Origin: Sulfuritalea sp.
GTDB taxonomy: Bacteria; Pseudomonadota; Gammaproteobacteria; Burkholderiales; Rhodocyclaceae
Reading direction: 5' to 3'
NCBI GenBank assembly: GCA_023229685.1
Contig: JALNYT010000007.1
Coordinates: 108,468-172,467, forward strand
Length of the DNA: 64,000 bases
Shown: piece by piece, positions 50,395-58,956 of the stretch
Layout: each line of letters starts with the position of its first letter
Position numbering within the stretch: the stretch's first letter is position 1
Program-made: the position numbers and the translations under genes
The notes under the pieces: model-generated
What the model was told of the DNA's origin: nothing
What the model saw: the letters and a program-made list of their open reading frames with translations, nothing else
Database searches by the model: none

Positions 50395-51405
50395 TCATTG
50401 TTGCTCCTGAATGTCGATGTCTTGCGCGACCTGATCGAAGATCTCGCCCTTGCGGTCGGTGAAACGAATTTTCAAAGGCAGGCCGCGCATGTCAGCCGCG
50501 ATCCATAGTTCAATGGTGTCATTGCCGCTCCTGATGCTCAAGCGCGATGCCCGACGCTCGCCCGCCGGCAGGGCGACGATTTCCTCGCCGAGCACCTCGA
50601 CACGATAGTTTTCCAGCTTGCGCCCGGTGGCGATGGGCATCTCCAGCACGCCACTCTTCGGCGCCAGCAGCACCAGCTGGTAATACATCGAGAGCATGTC
50701 CTGCGCACCGGCGGCAACGCTGTCCTCGCGTCCGGCATAGGCGACGACGCCGCGTACCCAGTCGAAACTCGCGGTATCCAGCCCGTTCACGCGCTCATGG
50801 CGAAACTCGTGCGGCTTGAGGCCCGCGACCGTGACCTCGCCCTGGCTGCTTTGCATCACGCGCGCCGGCTTGAAGAGAGCGGCCAGCCCGGTCGTTTCGG
50901 CCACGCTCTGCAGCTTGTAGGTGAAGCCATCCTGTTGCCAGGTATGCGTCGTCTGACCGACCACAAAACCGCCTTCGCCGCGCGTGATGACATAGCGCAC
51001 CCGCCCCTTGCCCGGCAGCGCGATCTTGACCGGGAGCGGCGGCGCCGCTACAGGAGTCGGCGCTGGCGGCGCGGCGACCGGCGGCGCGGGGACGGGTGGC
51101 GCGGCGTCCGGCAGCGTCTCGGCCGGTGCGGCCCCCGGTGCAGCGGGAGCCTCGGTGGCAGCGGATGGCATGGTGAACACCGGCGCCGCTGCAACCACCG
51201 GCCGCGGACGCGGCTTGTCGACATGCGGTCGCGGCGGCGGCTTGGCGACGGAAACCTCTTCCAGGTGCGGCGCGGGCTTGACCAGCACGGCTTCGATGAC
51301 TGGCGGCGGATCATCCTCGTTGTCCCCCGGCAGCGCCCAGCCGGGGCCGAGCAAGGCGACTGCGTGGATCAGGGCCGATGCCACCAGTGCGAGAGCGATT
51401 GGCAT
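50395..51405 (-). CDS. DUF3108-domain protein with Pro/Ala-rich linker
   Basis: A 336-residue protein from ATG 51405; a TTG at 51423, which overlaps the purN stop, is an alternative. Residues 3-25 form a hydrophobic N-terminal anchor (IALALVASALIHAVALL). Residues about 35-130 are a Pro/Ala-rich linker reminiscent of TonB (PPPRPHVDKPRPRP). The C-terminal about 200 residues are the DUF3108 domain (GEVTVAGLKPHEFRHERVNG, FTDRKGEIFDQVAQDI), thought to be periplasmic. Function unknown. Conserved next to purN and the RsmB/NOP gene in betaproteobacteria. Confidence 0.82.
   Translation of the reverse strand: MPIALALVASALIHAVALLGPGWALPGDNEDDPPPVIEAVLVKPAPHLEEVSVAKPPPRPHVDKPRPRPVVAAAPVFTMPSAATEAPAAPGAAPAETLPDAAPPVPAPPVAAPPAPTPVAAPPLPVKIALPGKGRVRYVITRGEGGFVVGQTTHTWQQDGFTYKLQSVAETTGLAALFKPARVMQSSQGEVTVAGLKPHEFRHERVNGLDTASFDWVRGVVAYAGREDSVAAGAQDMLSMYYQLVLLAPKSGVLEMPIATGRKLENYRVEVLGEEIVALPAGERRASRLSIRSGNDTIELWIAADMRGLPLKIRFTDRKGEIFDQVAQDIDIQEQQ
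51054..51079 (+). repeat. Dispersed repeat-like sequence, copy 5 (inside DUF3108 gene)
   Basis: AGTCGGCGCTGGCGG followed by C, GCGGCGA: 22 of the 23 core positions match. It falls in the Pro/Ala linker on the opposite strand, encoding APPAPTP, where length changes would be tolerated; low-complexity G+C coding may explain part of the match. Confidence 0.45.
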
Positions 51406-51419
51406 CTCAAGCGGGCATC

Positions 51420-52055
51420 TCAATCGATTTGCGGCACATGCAGGGAGCCGCCCGCCGCGATCTCGCCGGCCAGCTGCACGCGGCCGGCGACCAAGCGCAC
51501 TTTACCTTCCAGAAACCAGCGCGCGACTCGCGGGTAGAGTCGATGCTCCTCGGCCAGAACGCGGCGGCCGAGGCTGGCCTCATCGTCACCCGCTTGCACC
51601 GGCACCGCCGCCTGCGCGATGATCGGCCCGCCATCCAACGCCGGCGTGACGAAGTGCACGCTGCAACCATGCAGCCTCACGCCGGCTGCCAATGCCTGGG
51701 CGTGCGTCTTGACGCCGGGAAAGGCCGGCAGCAAAGAGGGATGAATATTCAGCAGGCGGCCTTCGAAACGGCGCACGAAGTCGTCACCCAGGATGCGCAT
51801 GAAGCCGGCGAGCAACACCAGGTCCGGTTGGTGTTGCTCGATCTCGGCCGCCAGCGCGGCATCGAATTCCGTGCGCGACGCAAAACCGCGATGATCGATC
51901 ACCGCCGTGGCAATGCCGCGGCTGGTAGCGGCGGCCAGACCGGCGGCATCGGCGCGATTGCTGATGACTGCGGCACAGATTCCGGGCAGACCGGCATCGA
52001 GCAACGACACCATGTTGCTGCCACGGCCGGAGATGAGTATGACGTAGCGCTTCAT
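51420..52055 (-). CDS. purN: Phosphoribosylglycinamide formyltransferase
   Basis: A 211-residue enzyme from ATG 52055. VILISGRGSNMVSLLD (phosphate-binding), AAVISNRADAAGL, LVLLAGFMRILGDDFVRRF, NIHPSLLPAFPGVKTHAQAL with catalytic His (NIHPSLLP), and GCSVHFVTPALDGGPII with the Asp. It formylates glycinamide ribonucleotide in purine synthesis with 10-formyl-THF. The start overlaps the stop of the upstream lipoprotein gene by four bases, an unusual partnership. Confidence 0.95.
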   Translation of the reverse strand: MKRYVILISGRGSNMVSLLDAGLPGICAAVISNRADAAGLAAATSRGIATAVIDHRGFASRTEFDAALAAEIEQHQPDLVLLAGFMRILGDDFVRRFEGRLLNIHPSLLPAFPGVKTHAQALAAGVRLHGCSVHFVTPALDGGPIIAQAAVPVQAGDDEASLGRRVLAEEHRLYPRVARWFLEGKVRLVAGRVQLAGEIAAGGSLHVPQID

Positions 52056-52813
52056 CGCAGCGCGACGACCGGGAGAAACATCGCTGTGGCGAGGTTTTGC
52101 ACAACGCGGGCGATGGTACGGTGCACCTTGTCGGCAATGAGGTCGGACAGGAGGTCGAGATTGCCGATCATCTTGCCGAATTCGCGCTCGAAGCTCAGAT
52201 TCGCCGGCTGCGGCGCCAGCGCCGTCTCGTTGCTCAGCAGCAGCAGGGCGCCGCTGGCGTCGCGCGCGTTGGCCAGCTTCCACGCGGCGATCTCGAGGTT
52301 GCGCGCACTGTTGTAGAGCTTCTGCGGGTCAAGGTCGTCGAGCATGAAAAATTCGGTCTTTTCCTCAAACGCGGCATTCAGCATGGAGCCCATGCCGGCG
52401 ATGAACGCGGCCACGCGATCGCCTTCGAAGTCGCCCCGCAGCGCCAGCAGAATCGCATCGGTGCCGCGTTTTCCGCCCGTTTCGGCCAGCCGCCAGCCGG
52501 TGCGCGGATCGAGCAACCGGTCGAGCGCCGCCTCGATGCTGGCATGGCCGCCCTTCTTCCACTCGCGCGGATTGCGCCGATAGAGCTTTTCGGCCAGCAC
52601 CCGTACGCTGGCGAATATTTCACGACGATGGATGTCGGCAACGCGGTCGACGTCGGTCTTGCCGATCTGTTTCGGATCGAATGTGACTACCGAGTTGCTC
52701 AGCGAGTTGTCAGCCGGGTTGCCCGCTGGTTTGCCGGCGGAGCGCCCCTTGTCGACGGTTTGCGCGCAGCCGGCCAGCAGCAGCAGGACGATCACTGCCA
52801 GCGCACGACGCAT
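52052..52813 (-). CDS. Uncharacterised lipoprotein
   Basis: A 253-residue lipoprotein from ATG 52813: ALAVIVLLLLAGCAQ contains the lipobox LAGC (Cys about residue 17). The mature domain (DVDRVADIHRREIFASVRVL, AFIAGMGSMLNAAFEEKTEF, LSNETALAPQPANLSFEREF) is helical, with no motif I can assign. It is coupled to purN and separated from dedA by two bases, so it may serve the envelope. Location in inner or outer membrane is not determined (Ala at +2 favours the outer membrane). Confidence 0.75.
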   Translation of the reverse strand: MRRALAVIVLLLLAGCAQTVDKGRSAGKPAGNPADNSLSNSVVTFDPKQIGKTDVDRVADIHRREIFASVRVLAEKLYRRNPREWKKGGHASIEAALDRLLDPRTGWRLAETGGKRGTDAILLALRGDFEGDRVAAFIAGMGSMLNAAFEEKTEFFMLDDLDPQKLYNSARNLEIAAWKLANARDASGALLLLSNETALAPQPANLSFEREFGKMIGNLDLLSDLIADKVHRTIARVVQNLATAMFLPVVALR

Positions 52814-52815
52814 GC

Positions 52816-53472
52816 TCAGGAGACCTTCGCCGCAAGGCGCTGGCGCAGCCACGCCCAGGCCAGCGGCGCCAGCGACAGGCCGATGGTGCCAAAAACGATG
52901 AACGAAAGGTTCTCCTTGACCCATGGCAGATTGCCGAACCAGTAGCCGGCGAGGCACAGCGCGAAAACCCACAGCACGGCGCCGCATAGATCGAAAAGAA
53001 AATAGCGCACATAGCTCATGTTGGCGACCCCGGCGACAAAGGGCGCGAAGGTCCGCACGAACGGCATGAAGCGCGCCACCAGCATGGTCTTGCCGCCATG
53101 CGTCTCGTAGTAGGCATGGGTCACGTCAAAAGCCTTGCGATTGAAAAAACGGGAAGTCTCGCCCCAGGCCAGGATGCGCTTGCCGGCCCAGCGGCCGACC
53201 CAATAGTTGGTGTTGTCGCCGAGCACGGCGGCGGCCAGCAGCACGCCAATCACGATGCCGATGTCGAAGCTGCCGCCGCTGGTCGCGGCCAGCGCCCCGG
53301 CCACGAAGAGCAGCGAATCACCGGGCAGGAATGGCGTCACCACAAGGCCCGTCTCGCAAAACACGATGACAAAAAGAATACCGTAAATCCAGTTGCCGTA
53401 CTGCGCCAGGAGTATGGCCAGATATTTGTCCACATGCAGGACAATGTCGATGAATTGGGTGAGAAGTTCCAC
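52816..53472 (-). CDS. DedA-family membrane protein
   Basis: A 218-residue protein from GTG 53472. Four to five hydrophobic segments; DedA signatures VFCETGLVVTPFLPGDSLLF (E and PGDS), GDNTNYWVGRWAGKRIL and the FMPFVRTFAPFVAGVANM region with the key RxxxP/ Arg residues. DedA proteins are undecaprenyl-phosphate or phospholipid flippases that support envelope homeostasis. Divergent from mutL (58-base gap). Confidence 0.91.
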   Translation of the reverse strand: MELLTQFIDIVLHVDKYLAILLAQYGNWIYGILFVIVFCETGLVVTPFLPGDSLLFVAGALAATSGGSFDIGIVIGVLLAAAVLGDNTNYWVGRWAGKRILAWGETSRFFNRKAFDVTHAYYETHGGKTMLVARFMPFVRTFAPFVAGVANMSYVRYFLFDLCGAVLWVFALCLAGYWFGNLPWVKENLSFIVFGTIGLSLAPLAWAWLRQRLAAKVS

Positions 53473-53514
53473 TTTGGCGCGGTTTCGAGGGAAAGGTGCG
53501 ATTTTACCGGAAGC

Positions 53515-53520
53515 TATAAT
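53515..53520 (+). promoter_or_regulatory. Candidate -10 element directly before mutL
   Basis: TATAAT ending ten bases before the mutL ATG. A start seven bases downstream would give a leader of two or three bases, so a leaderless mRNA. No convincing -35 hexamer was found, so a promoter further up with this box as chance is possible. Confidence 0.35.
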
Positions 53521-53529
53521 CCGTCCCCT

Positions 53530-55284
53530 ATGGGAATCATCAAGCCGCTGCCGGAACTCCTGATCAGCCAGATCGCCGCCGGCGAGGTGGTCGAACGTCC
53601 GGCTGCGGTGCTCAAGGAGTTGCTCGAAAACAGCCTCGACGCCGGCGCGACCCGGATCGACGTGCAACTGGAAGAAGGCGGCGTGCGCCTGATTCGCGTC
53701 ACCGATGACGGCAACGGCATCGCCCCCGAAGACCTGCCGCTGGCACTGGCGCGCCACGCTACGAGCAAGATTGCCAGCCTTGACGACCTGGAACGGGTCG
53801 GTAGCTACGGTTTTCGCGGCGAGGCACTGGCCTCCATCGCATCCGTGGCGCGGGTTTCAATCACCAGTCGGCATGCCTCGCAGTCCCGCGCGTTCCGCCT
53901 GCGCAGCGAATCTGACCCAGTCGAACCGGCGGCCCTGGCCGGCGGCACCGTGGTCGAAGTCGCCGATCTGTATTTCAACACTCCGGCGCGGCGCAAGTTT
54001 CTCAAGACCGAGGCCACCGAATTTGCGCATTGCGACGAGGTCGTGCGCCGCATGGCGCTGGCGCGGCCCGATGTCGCCTTCACCCTGACCCACAACGGCA
54101 GCGCAAAACGCCGTCTCGCCGGCGCCGACTTTCCGCGGCGGGCGAGAGAGATCATCGGCGAGGAGTTTTTCCCGCATGCGCGCCCGCTCGACGCCGTGGC
54201 CGGGCCACTGCGGCTTTCCGGCCTCGCCGCGCTGCCGGCGTATTCGCGTTCGGGGCGCGACGAACAATATTTCTTCGTCAATGGCCGCTTCGTCCGCGAC
54301 AAACTGTTGACCCACGCCGCGCGCCAGGCCTGGGCCGACATCCTGCACGGCCAGCGGCATCCGGCCTACGTGCTGTTCCTCGAGCTCGACCCTGCCGGCG
54401 TCGATGTGAATGTGCATCCGGCCAAGACCGAGGTGCGCTTTCGCGATGCCCGTGGCATCCACCAGTTCGTCTTCCACGCGCTGCAACGCGCACTGGCCGC
54501 GCCGCTGAGCAGTGCCGCAAGCCCGCCAGAAGCGTCGCCGGCGTTCGTGCCCTCCGCCTTCTCCTATGCCCGCCAGTCCGGCTTTGCCGTGGGAGAGCCG
54601 GCGGCACGGTCCTACCTGGAGTTCGCCCGGGCAGCCTTCGATGCCGCCGAAACCGCCGTCTCGCCGGCGCCGACTGTCGCTTACCCGGAGGATGGCAGCG
54701 CGCCGCTGCTCGGCTACGCCATCGCCCAACTGCACGGCGTCTTCATCCTCGCCCAGAACGCCAACGGTCTGGTCCTGGTGGACATGCACGCCGCGCACGA
54801 ACGGATTCTCTACGAAAAGCTGAAGTACAGCCTCGATGCCGGACCACCCGCCACGCAGTCCTTGCTGGTGCCGCTGCTGCTGTCCGCCAGCGAAGCCGAG
54901 ATGGCGACGGCCAGCGAACAATCCGAGGTACTCGCCGAACTTGGCTTCGCCATTGCCGCCGCCGGACCACGGGAACTCGCCGTGCGCAGCCTGCCGGCGC
55001 TGCTGGCCGGTGGCAACGCGGTCGACCTGGTGCGCTCGCTGCTCAGGGATCTGGCCGAACATCCCGCCAGTCGCGTGATCGAAACCCGGCGCAATGAACT
55101 GCTGGCGACCATGGCCTGCCACGGCGCGGTGCGCGCGCACCGGCTGCTGAGCCCGCCGGAAATGAACGCCCTGCTGCGCCAAATGGAGGAAACCGAACGC
55201 GCCGATCAGTGCAACCACGGCCGGCCGACCTGGGTTCAGTTGTCGATGGCGGAACTGGACCGCCTGTTCATGCGCGGCAGATGA
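53530..55284 (+). CDS. mutL: DNA mismatch repair protein MutL
   Basis: A 584-residue protein from ATG 53530. N-terminal GHKL ATPase: IAAGEVVERPAAVLKELLEN (ATP-binding Glu and Asn), DAGATRIDVQLEEGG, DDGNGIAPEDL, and YGFRGEALASIASVA. The domain-2 FVNGRFVRD and NVHPAKTEVRF motifs follow. The C-terminal dimerisation domain begins near residue 395 (GYAIAQLHGVFILAQN). No DQHAxxE(x)4E endonuclease motif was found: the region reads DMHAAHERILYEKL, giving a DMHAAHERI variant. MutL links MutS to downstream strand removal. It is normally next to miaA in this group; here 3.7 kb intervene. Confidence 0.95.
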   Translation: MGIIKPLPELLISQIAAGEVVERPAAVLKELLENSLDAGATRIDVQLEEGGVRLIRVTDDGNGIAPEDLPLALARHATSKIASLDDLERVGSYGFRGEALASIASVARVSITSRHASQSRAFRLRSESDPVEPAALAGGTVVEVADLYFNTPARRKFLKTEATEFAHCDEVVRRMALARPDVAFTLTHNGSAKRRLAGADFPRRAREIIGEEFFPHARPLDAVAGPLRLSGLAALPAYSRSGRDEQYFFVNGRFVRDKLLTHAARQAWADILHGQRHPAYVLFLELDPAGVDVNVHPAKTEVRFRDARGIHQFVFHALQRALAAPLSSAASPPEASPAFVPSAFSYARQSGFAVGEPAARSYLEFARAAFDAAETAVSPAPTVAYPEDGSAPLLGYAIAQLHGVFILAQNANGLVLVDMHAAHERILYEKLKYSLDAGPPATQSLLVPLLLSASEAEMATASEQSEVLAELGFAIAAAGPRELAVRSLPALLAGGNAVDLVRSLLRDLAEHPASRVIETRRNELLATMACHGAVRAHRLLSPPEMNALLRQMEETERADQCNHGRPTWVQLSMAELDRLFMRGR

Positions 55285-55349
55285 GCGGCATTCCGCGCGG
55301 AACAAGCAACCAACTGAGCGCTCTTAAGAAGAATTGCCCGCCACTTGCC

Positions 55350-55368
55350 ACGTCGGTCCATCCGACGT
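55350..55368. terminator. Weak hairpin between mutL and mipA
   Basis: ACGTCGG, loop TCCAT, CCGACGT, followed only by TTC. It is between convergent genes and may serve both, but has no T-run. Confidence 0.3.
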
Positions 55369-55369
55369 T

Positions 55370-56182
55370 TCAGAAACGGTAGGCGAGACCGGCGCTGCCG
55401 TAGTAATTGGATTCGCGCTCTGCAAGAGGACTGCGCGCGGCGGCGCCATAGAGGTGCCGCGACTCCACGCTGCCGACCGCAATCCAGTCCCGGCTCAGGT
55501 CGACCGACCACAGCAGTCCAAGGCTGCCAAACATCCATCCGCTGCCGGCACTGAACGCCCGCAAGCCCGTGGCTGTGGATTGCTGCGGCGTGATGCCGTA
55601 GAAAGAGTCGGTTGACTTCGCGTTGGCCCATGTCGCCTGCGTAAATAGTCCCGCGGCGAAGCGTCCGCTGCGATAGGCACCGACGCTGAGGCGGAGGTCA
55701 GCCTGGGCGCCGCGGTCGGAGTCGGTGTGCTGCCTGGTGCGCACCAGCAAGGTAATCGGCACCGGACCGAGCTTGTGGTCCCATTCGAGATGCACACCGA
55801 CCGATGCGCCGCGGTCGACATTCGAAACGCCGTGATTTCTGAGGAAATCGGATTCGCCCGTCTCGCGTCCTGGCTCGTAAGCAACTTGCGCGCCGCCATT
55901 GAGCCCGGGCACAAGTTCCATCCGGACACCGCCCTCGAGCACACCCTGCGTCGACCTCACGAACCAGGGCTGGCCGAAGTACCGGACAACCGGAACCAAC
56001 TCGCCTGCTTGAGAAGCCGAACCGTCGTATGCCGGCCGCAGACGAAGGCCAGGGCCGACCATGGAATCATTGGACAGCTCCGCAAAAGCGACCAGCGGTG
56101 CGATCAAGCCGAATACGAGGGCCACCGACCGCATCCCGGCGGCGGATGATCGGGATGAAGGCGGGCAAGAATTCATCTGCAT
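55370..56182 (-). CDS. MipA/OmpV-family outer-membrane protein
   Basis: A 270-residue precursor with signal peptide ending VAFA (about residue 33). GPGLRLRPAYDGSASQAG, GAQVAYEPGRETGESDFLRN, and YYGSAGLAYRF at the C-terminus (last residue Phe, as required by BamA) match the MipA/OmpV beta-barrel family (MltA-interacting protein). E. coli MipA scaffolds murein synthase and hydrolase. Here it lies among stress/envelope genes between mutL and miaA, rather than in a cell-wall operon. Confidence 0.83.
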   Translation of the reverse strand: MQMNSCPPSSRSSAAGMRSVALVFGLIAPLVAFAELSNDSMVGPGLRLRPAYDGSASQAGELVPVVRYFGQPWFVRSTQGVLEGGVRMELVPGLNGGAQVAYEPGRETGESDFLRNHGVSNVDRGASVGVHLEWDHKLGPVPITLLVRTRQHTDSDRGAQADLRLSVGAYRSGRFAAGLFTQATWANAKSTDSFYGITPQQSTATGLRAFSAGSGWMFGSLGLLWSVDLSRDWIAVGSVESRHLYGAAARSPLAERESNYYGSAGLAYRF

Positions 56183-56209
56183 TTACCTGGTCATGGTGCA
56201 GCATTCAAT

Positions 56210-56259
56210 GGCTACCCGACTCCCCCACTGCGGTCGGGCAGTGGGGCGTCCGGGTAGTC
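56210..56259. repeat. Inverted repeat with 22-base arms
   Basis: Left arm GGCTACCCGACTCCCCCACTGC, given in two parts as GGCTACCCG and CCCCACTGC, right arm complementary except five positions, around the loop GGTCGG (56232-56237). It lies between mipA and the entericidin gene and would fold as two stacked stems (8 and 9 bp) with an inner mismatch. It may be a Rho-independent stop without T-run, or a mobile palindrome. Confidence 0.55.
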
Positions 56260-56289
56260 AAGTCGTTCCGAGAACAACGTCTTTCACTA

Positions 56290-56442
56290 CTACTTGTGCT
56301 CGTTCGCTTCGTTCCTTATGGCGGCGCCGCCCTGCTGAATGTCCTTGCCCGCACCCTCGACGGTATTGCAGCCGGCAACCGTGCCAAACAAGCCGGCCAC
56401 GAACAGCGCCGCTAACAGTGACGTCAACATTTTGTTGAACAT
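56290..56442 (-). CDS. Entericidin-type small lipoprotein
   Basis: A 50-residue lipoprotein from ATG 56442 with GGGAGA six bases upstream. Signal LLAALFVAGLFGTVAGC with lipobox VAGC (Cys about residue 24), then NTVEGAGKDIQQGGAAI, the entericidin A/B pattern (CNTxxGxGxDIxxGG). Entericidins are stress-induced outer-membrane lipoproteins proposed as toxin/antidote (EcnB/EcnA); a single gene here cannot tell which. Common in proteobacteria. Confidence 0.85.
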   Translation of the reverse strand: MFNKMLTSLLAALFVAGLFGTVAGCNTVEGAGKDIQQGGAAIRNEANEHK

Positions 56443-56803
56443 GATTGATCTCCCGCTAAAGAAAATGAGTTGAGAACCGAGGAACAGACGGACAAGGCGT
56501 CTTGACGTCTTGAACAATGCCCAAACCGCACGGTGCGCTCACCCGCGTAGCGGCTCTGTGCGGCAGCACACAGAACGTCCCGGCCGGCTCTCGGCCAAGG
56601 TCGCGGGCGGCTTCGCGCCCTGGCCCGACGCCGGCACTTTCTGCTCCGTTCGTTGGCGCACATAACTTGGAGATCAAAACCCGTAGCCTTCAAAAGGGAA
56701 CTTGGCATGCGCGCTTTGACGGTCAGGTGGTTGCAGAAGCCCGCGGGACGTCACTAATAGTGATGGCCGCGAACCATAGCGCTTTTCTCCTTGGAGATCT
56801 TTA
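56443..56803. other. 361-base gap without a supported gene
   Basis: It lies between the divergent entericidin and cardiolipin-synthase-like genes. It contains G+C-rich short inverted sequences (for example CCGGCCGG and GCGGGCGGCTTCGCGCC) and no ribosome-binding site with a family-like frame. Both neighbours are probably transcribed from here. I found no clear -35/-10 pair. Confidence 0.5.
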
Positions 56804-58399
56804 ATGATCGGCCGCTTTCATTCTTTCTTTGTCGCACTGATGGTCGCGGTTCTAGGCGGATGCGCAGCGCTGCCGCCGGGCTCGGATTTTCCCAAGAGCG
56901 CGTCCTCGGCACTGGCCCATCCCGAAGAGACCCGGCTTGGCAATCAATTTGAAAATGCGGCGCGCGACCATGACGGCCACTCGGGATTCCGAATCATTGC
57001 GGTCGGTGCCGACGGATTCCTGACGCGAGTGCAAATGATCAATGCCGCAGAACGAACGCTCGACCTTCAGTACTTTATTTTTCGCGGTGACGAAACCGGG
57101 CAGCAGCTTACCCGCGCAGTATTGGCGGCCGCTGACCGTGGAGTGCGTGTGCGCGTGCTGATCGACGATGGCGAAACAGTGGCCGGGGACGACCAGATTT
57201 CCATGCTCGAAGCGCATCGTTCAGTTGAAATCCGGCTCTTCAACCCTTTCGCCTATCGCGGCCATGTTCAGGCGTTGCGAGCCATCGAATTCGCCTTCAA
57301 CGCCTCCCGGCTGGACTACCGGATGCACAATAAATTGCTTGTCGTTGACAATGCAATAGCACTCATCGGTGGACGCAATATTGGTGATCAGTATTTCCAG
57401 ATAGCCCCTGATTCTCAATTTGCCGATGACGACGTCTTCGCCGCCGGGCCCATTGCCACGCAACTCTCGGCAACTTTCGACGAGTTCTGGAACAACGCCC
57501 TGTCGATCCCGGCGGCGGCGCTTTCAGGCGAAAAATCGTCGCATTTCGCGCTGGTCGAACATCGCGAAGAACTGAATGTCCAGCGCCAGGAGCTGAAAGC
57601 AGAGGGGATTGAATATGTGCAGCGGATTGCGACCGGCGAGCCATTTAATGGAATGATCTCCGGCCGCCTGCCGCTGATCTGGGCTCACGCGGAACTCATA
57701 AGCGACAGCCCCGACAAGAAGCAGGTTGAAAATGGCTCCATGGTCGGCAGATTGATGCATCGGGCGGTGGCCAACGCGACCGCCACGGTGCAGTCCGAGT
57801 TGCTGATGGTCACGCCCTACCTGATACCGGGGACCGAAGGAATGCAATTGTTCAAAGACCTTCGGCAGCGCAACGTGCGTGTCCGCATCCTGACCAGTTC
57901 ACTCGAATCCTCGACAGTATTGTTGGCACAAGCCGGCTATATGCATTATCGGATGCCCCTGCTCGAGGATGGCGTGGAACTCTATGAGATTCGCTCAAGT
58001 CTGGGTAATAGCAAAGGCAGCGGCCAAACCGCGGCCATCTCGCGCTACGGCAACTATTCCCTGCACGCAAAACTTTTTGTATTCGACCGCCAGAAGCTGT
58101 TCATAGGTTCAATGAACTTCGATCAACGCTCCATGCATCTCAACACCGAGATTGGCTTGATCATCCACAGTCCCGAGCTGGCACAACAGATCGCGGCGCG
58201 CTTTGAAGCCATGGTGCAGCCTGTCAATTCCTACCTGCTGGCCCTGCGTCCTAACGACGCGGGTGGAACGCGAAGCCTGGCATGGCGCACCCAGGAAGAC
58301 ACCCAGGCGGTCGAATACGAGACGGAACCGGCCCGAAGTGACTGGCAGAGACTCAAGGTCAATGTCTTGTCGCTGCTGCCCCTGGACAGCGAGCTATGA
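56804..58399 (+). CDS. Phospholipase D / cardiolipin synthase C-like lipoprotein
   Basis: A 531-residue protein with lipobox LGGC (MVAVLGGCAALPPG, Cys near residue 20). Two HKD motifs: MHNKLLVVDNAIALIGGRN (about residue 180) and LHAKLFVFDRQKLFIGSMNF (about 420). N-terminal region LQYFIFRGDETGQQLTRAVL and the size match ClsC (YmdC)-type cardiolipin synthases, which use phosphatidylethanolamine and phosphatidylglycerol. Being a lipoprotein, it would act at the periplasmic face. Followed with four-base overlap by a DUF5329 gene. Confidence 0.87.
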   Translation: MIGRFHSFFVALMVAVLGGCAALPPGSDFPKSASSALAHPEETRLGNQFENAARDHDGHSGFRIIAVGADGFLTRVQMINAAERTLDLQYFIFRGDETGQQLTRAVLAAADRGVRVRVLIDDGETVAGDDQISMLEAHRSVEIRLFNPFAYRGHVQALRAIEFAFNASRLDYRMHNKLLVVDNAIALIGGRNIGDQYFQIAPDSQFADDDVFAAGPIATQLSATFDEFWNNALSIPAAALSGEKSSHFALVEHREELNVQRQELKAEGIEYVQRIATGEPFNGMISGRLPLIWAHAELISDSPDKKQVENGSMVGRLMHRAVANATATVQSELLMVTPYLIPGTEGMQLFKDLRQRNVRVRILTSSLESSTVLLAQAGYMHYRMPLLEDGVELYEIRSSLGNSKGSGQTAAISRYGNYSLHAKLFVFDRQKLFIGSMNFDQRSMHLNTEIGLIIHSPELAQQIAARFEAMVQPVNSYLLALRPNDAGGTRSLAWRTQEDTQAVEYETEPARSDWQRLKVNVLSLLPLDSEL

Positions 58400-58770
58400 G
58401 CATGCGATTGTTAAACGGTGCGGTACTGATCCTGGGACTCTTGTTGGCGCAAGTTGCGCATGCGCAGCCGCCGATGAATGTACAGATTCAAGTCAATTTT
58501 CTGCTCGGCTATGTCGAGGGATCTGGATGCGAGTTTTATCGCAATGGCAGCTGGTACGACTCGAAAGCGGCGCAATCGCACTTGCGCGACAAGTACAACT
58601 ATCTGGCCGACAAGAATGCGATCAATACCGCGGACGACTTTATTGCGAGGGCGGCGACGGTCAGCAGTTTTAGCGGCCAGCCGTACCAGGTAAGGTGCAA
58701 TGGCGGTGCAACGCTGACGAGCAGCCAGTGGCTGCACCAAGAACTTGCACGTTTTCGAACGTTCCAATGA
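58396..58770 (+). CDS. DUF5329-family exported protein
   Basis: A 124-residue protein with signal peptide (LLNGAVLILGLLLAQVAHA). Mature part has FLLGYVEGSGCEFYRNGSWY, DKYNYLADKNAINTADDFIA and YQVRCNGGATLTSSQWLHQE: two Cys residues and the family spelling GSGCxFxRNGxxYD. Function unknown. It begins inside the stop of the PLD gene (ATGA), so the two are translationally coupled; family members elsewhere also occur beside PLD proteins, if my recollection is right. Confidence 0.8.
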   Translation: MSMRLLNGAVLILGLLLAQVAHAQPPMNVQIQVNFLLGYVEGSGCEFYRNGSWYDSKAAQSHLRDKYNYLADKNAINTADDFIARAATVSSFSGQPYQVRCNGGATLTSSQWLHQELARFRTFQ

Positions 58771-58956
58771 AGGGCCGACCTCGATTCTGATGGAACCGAC
58801 TGGGCGCCAATTGAGTGGATTGAATTCCCACTGCGCCAAGTGAAGTCTTCCCCGGCAGCCTTATTCACGCTGCAGTTTGCCGCAGCTTAATCGCCCTCAG
58901 CGACGTATCACTCCATGGCGTTAGACTATCGCGTCCGACGTCTTCGCACCCCTCTC

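Noticed and set aside
56517..56804. A 95-codon frame between the entericidin and PLD genes
   Set aside because: Composition is Arg/Pro/Ser-rich without motif or ribosome-binding site; kept as unassigned gap.
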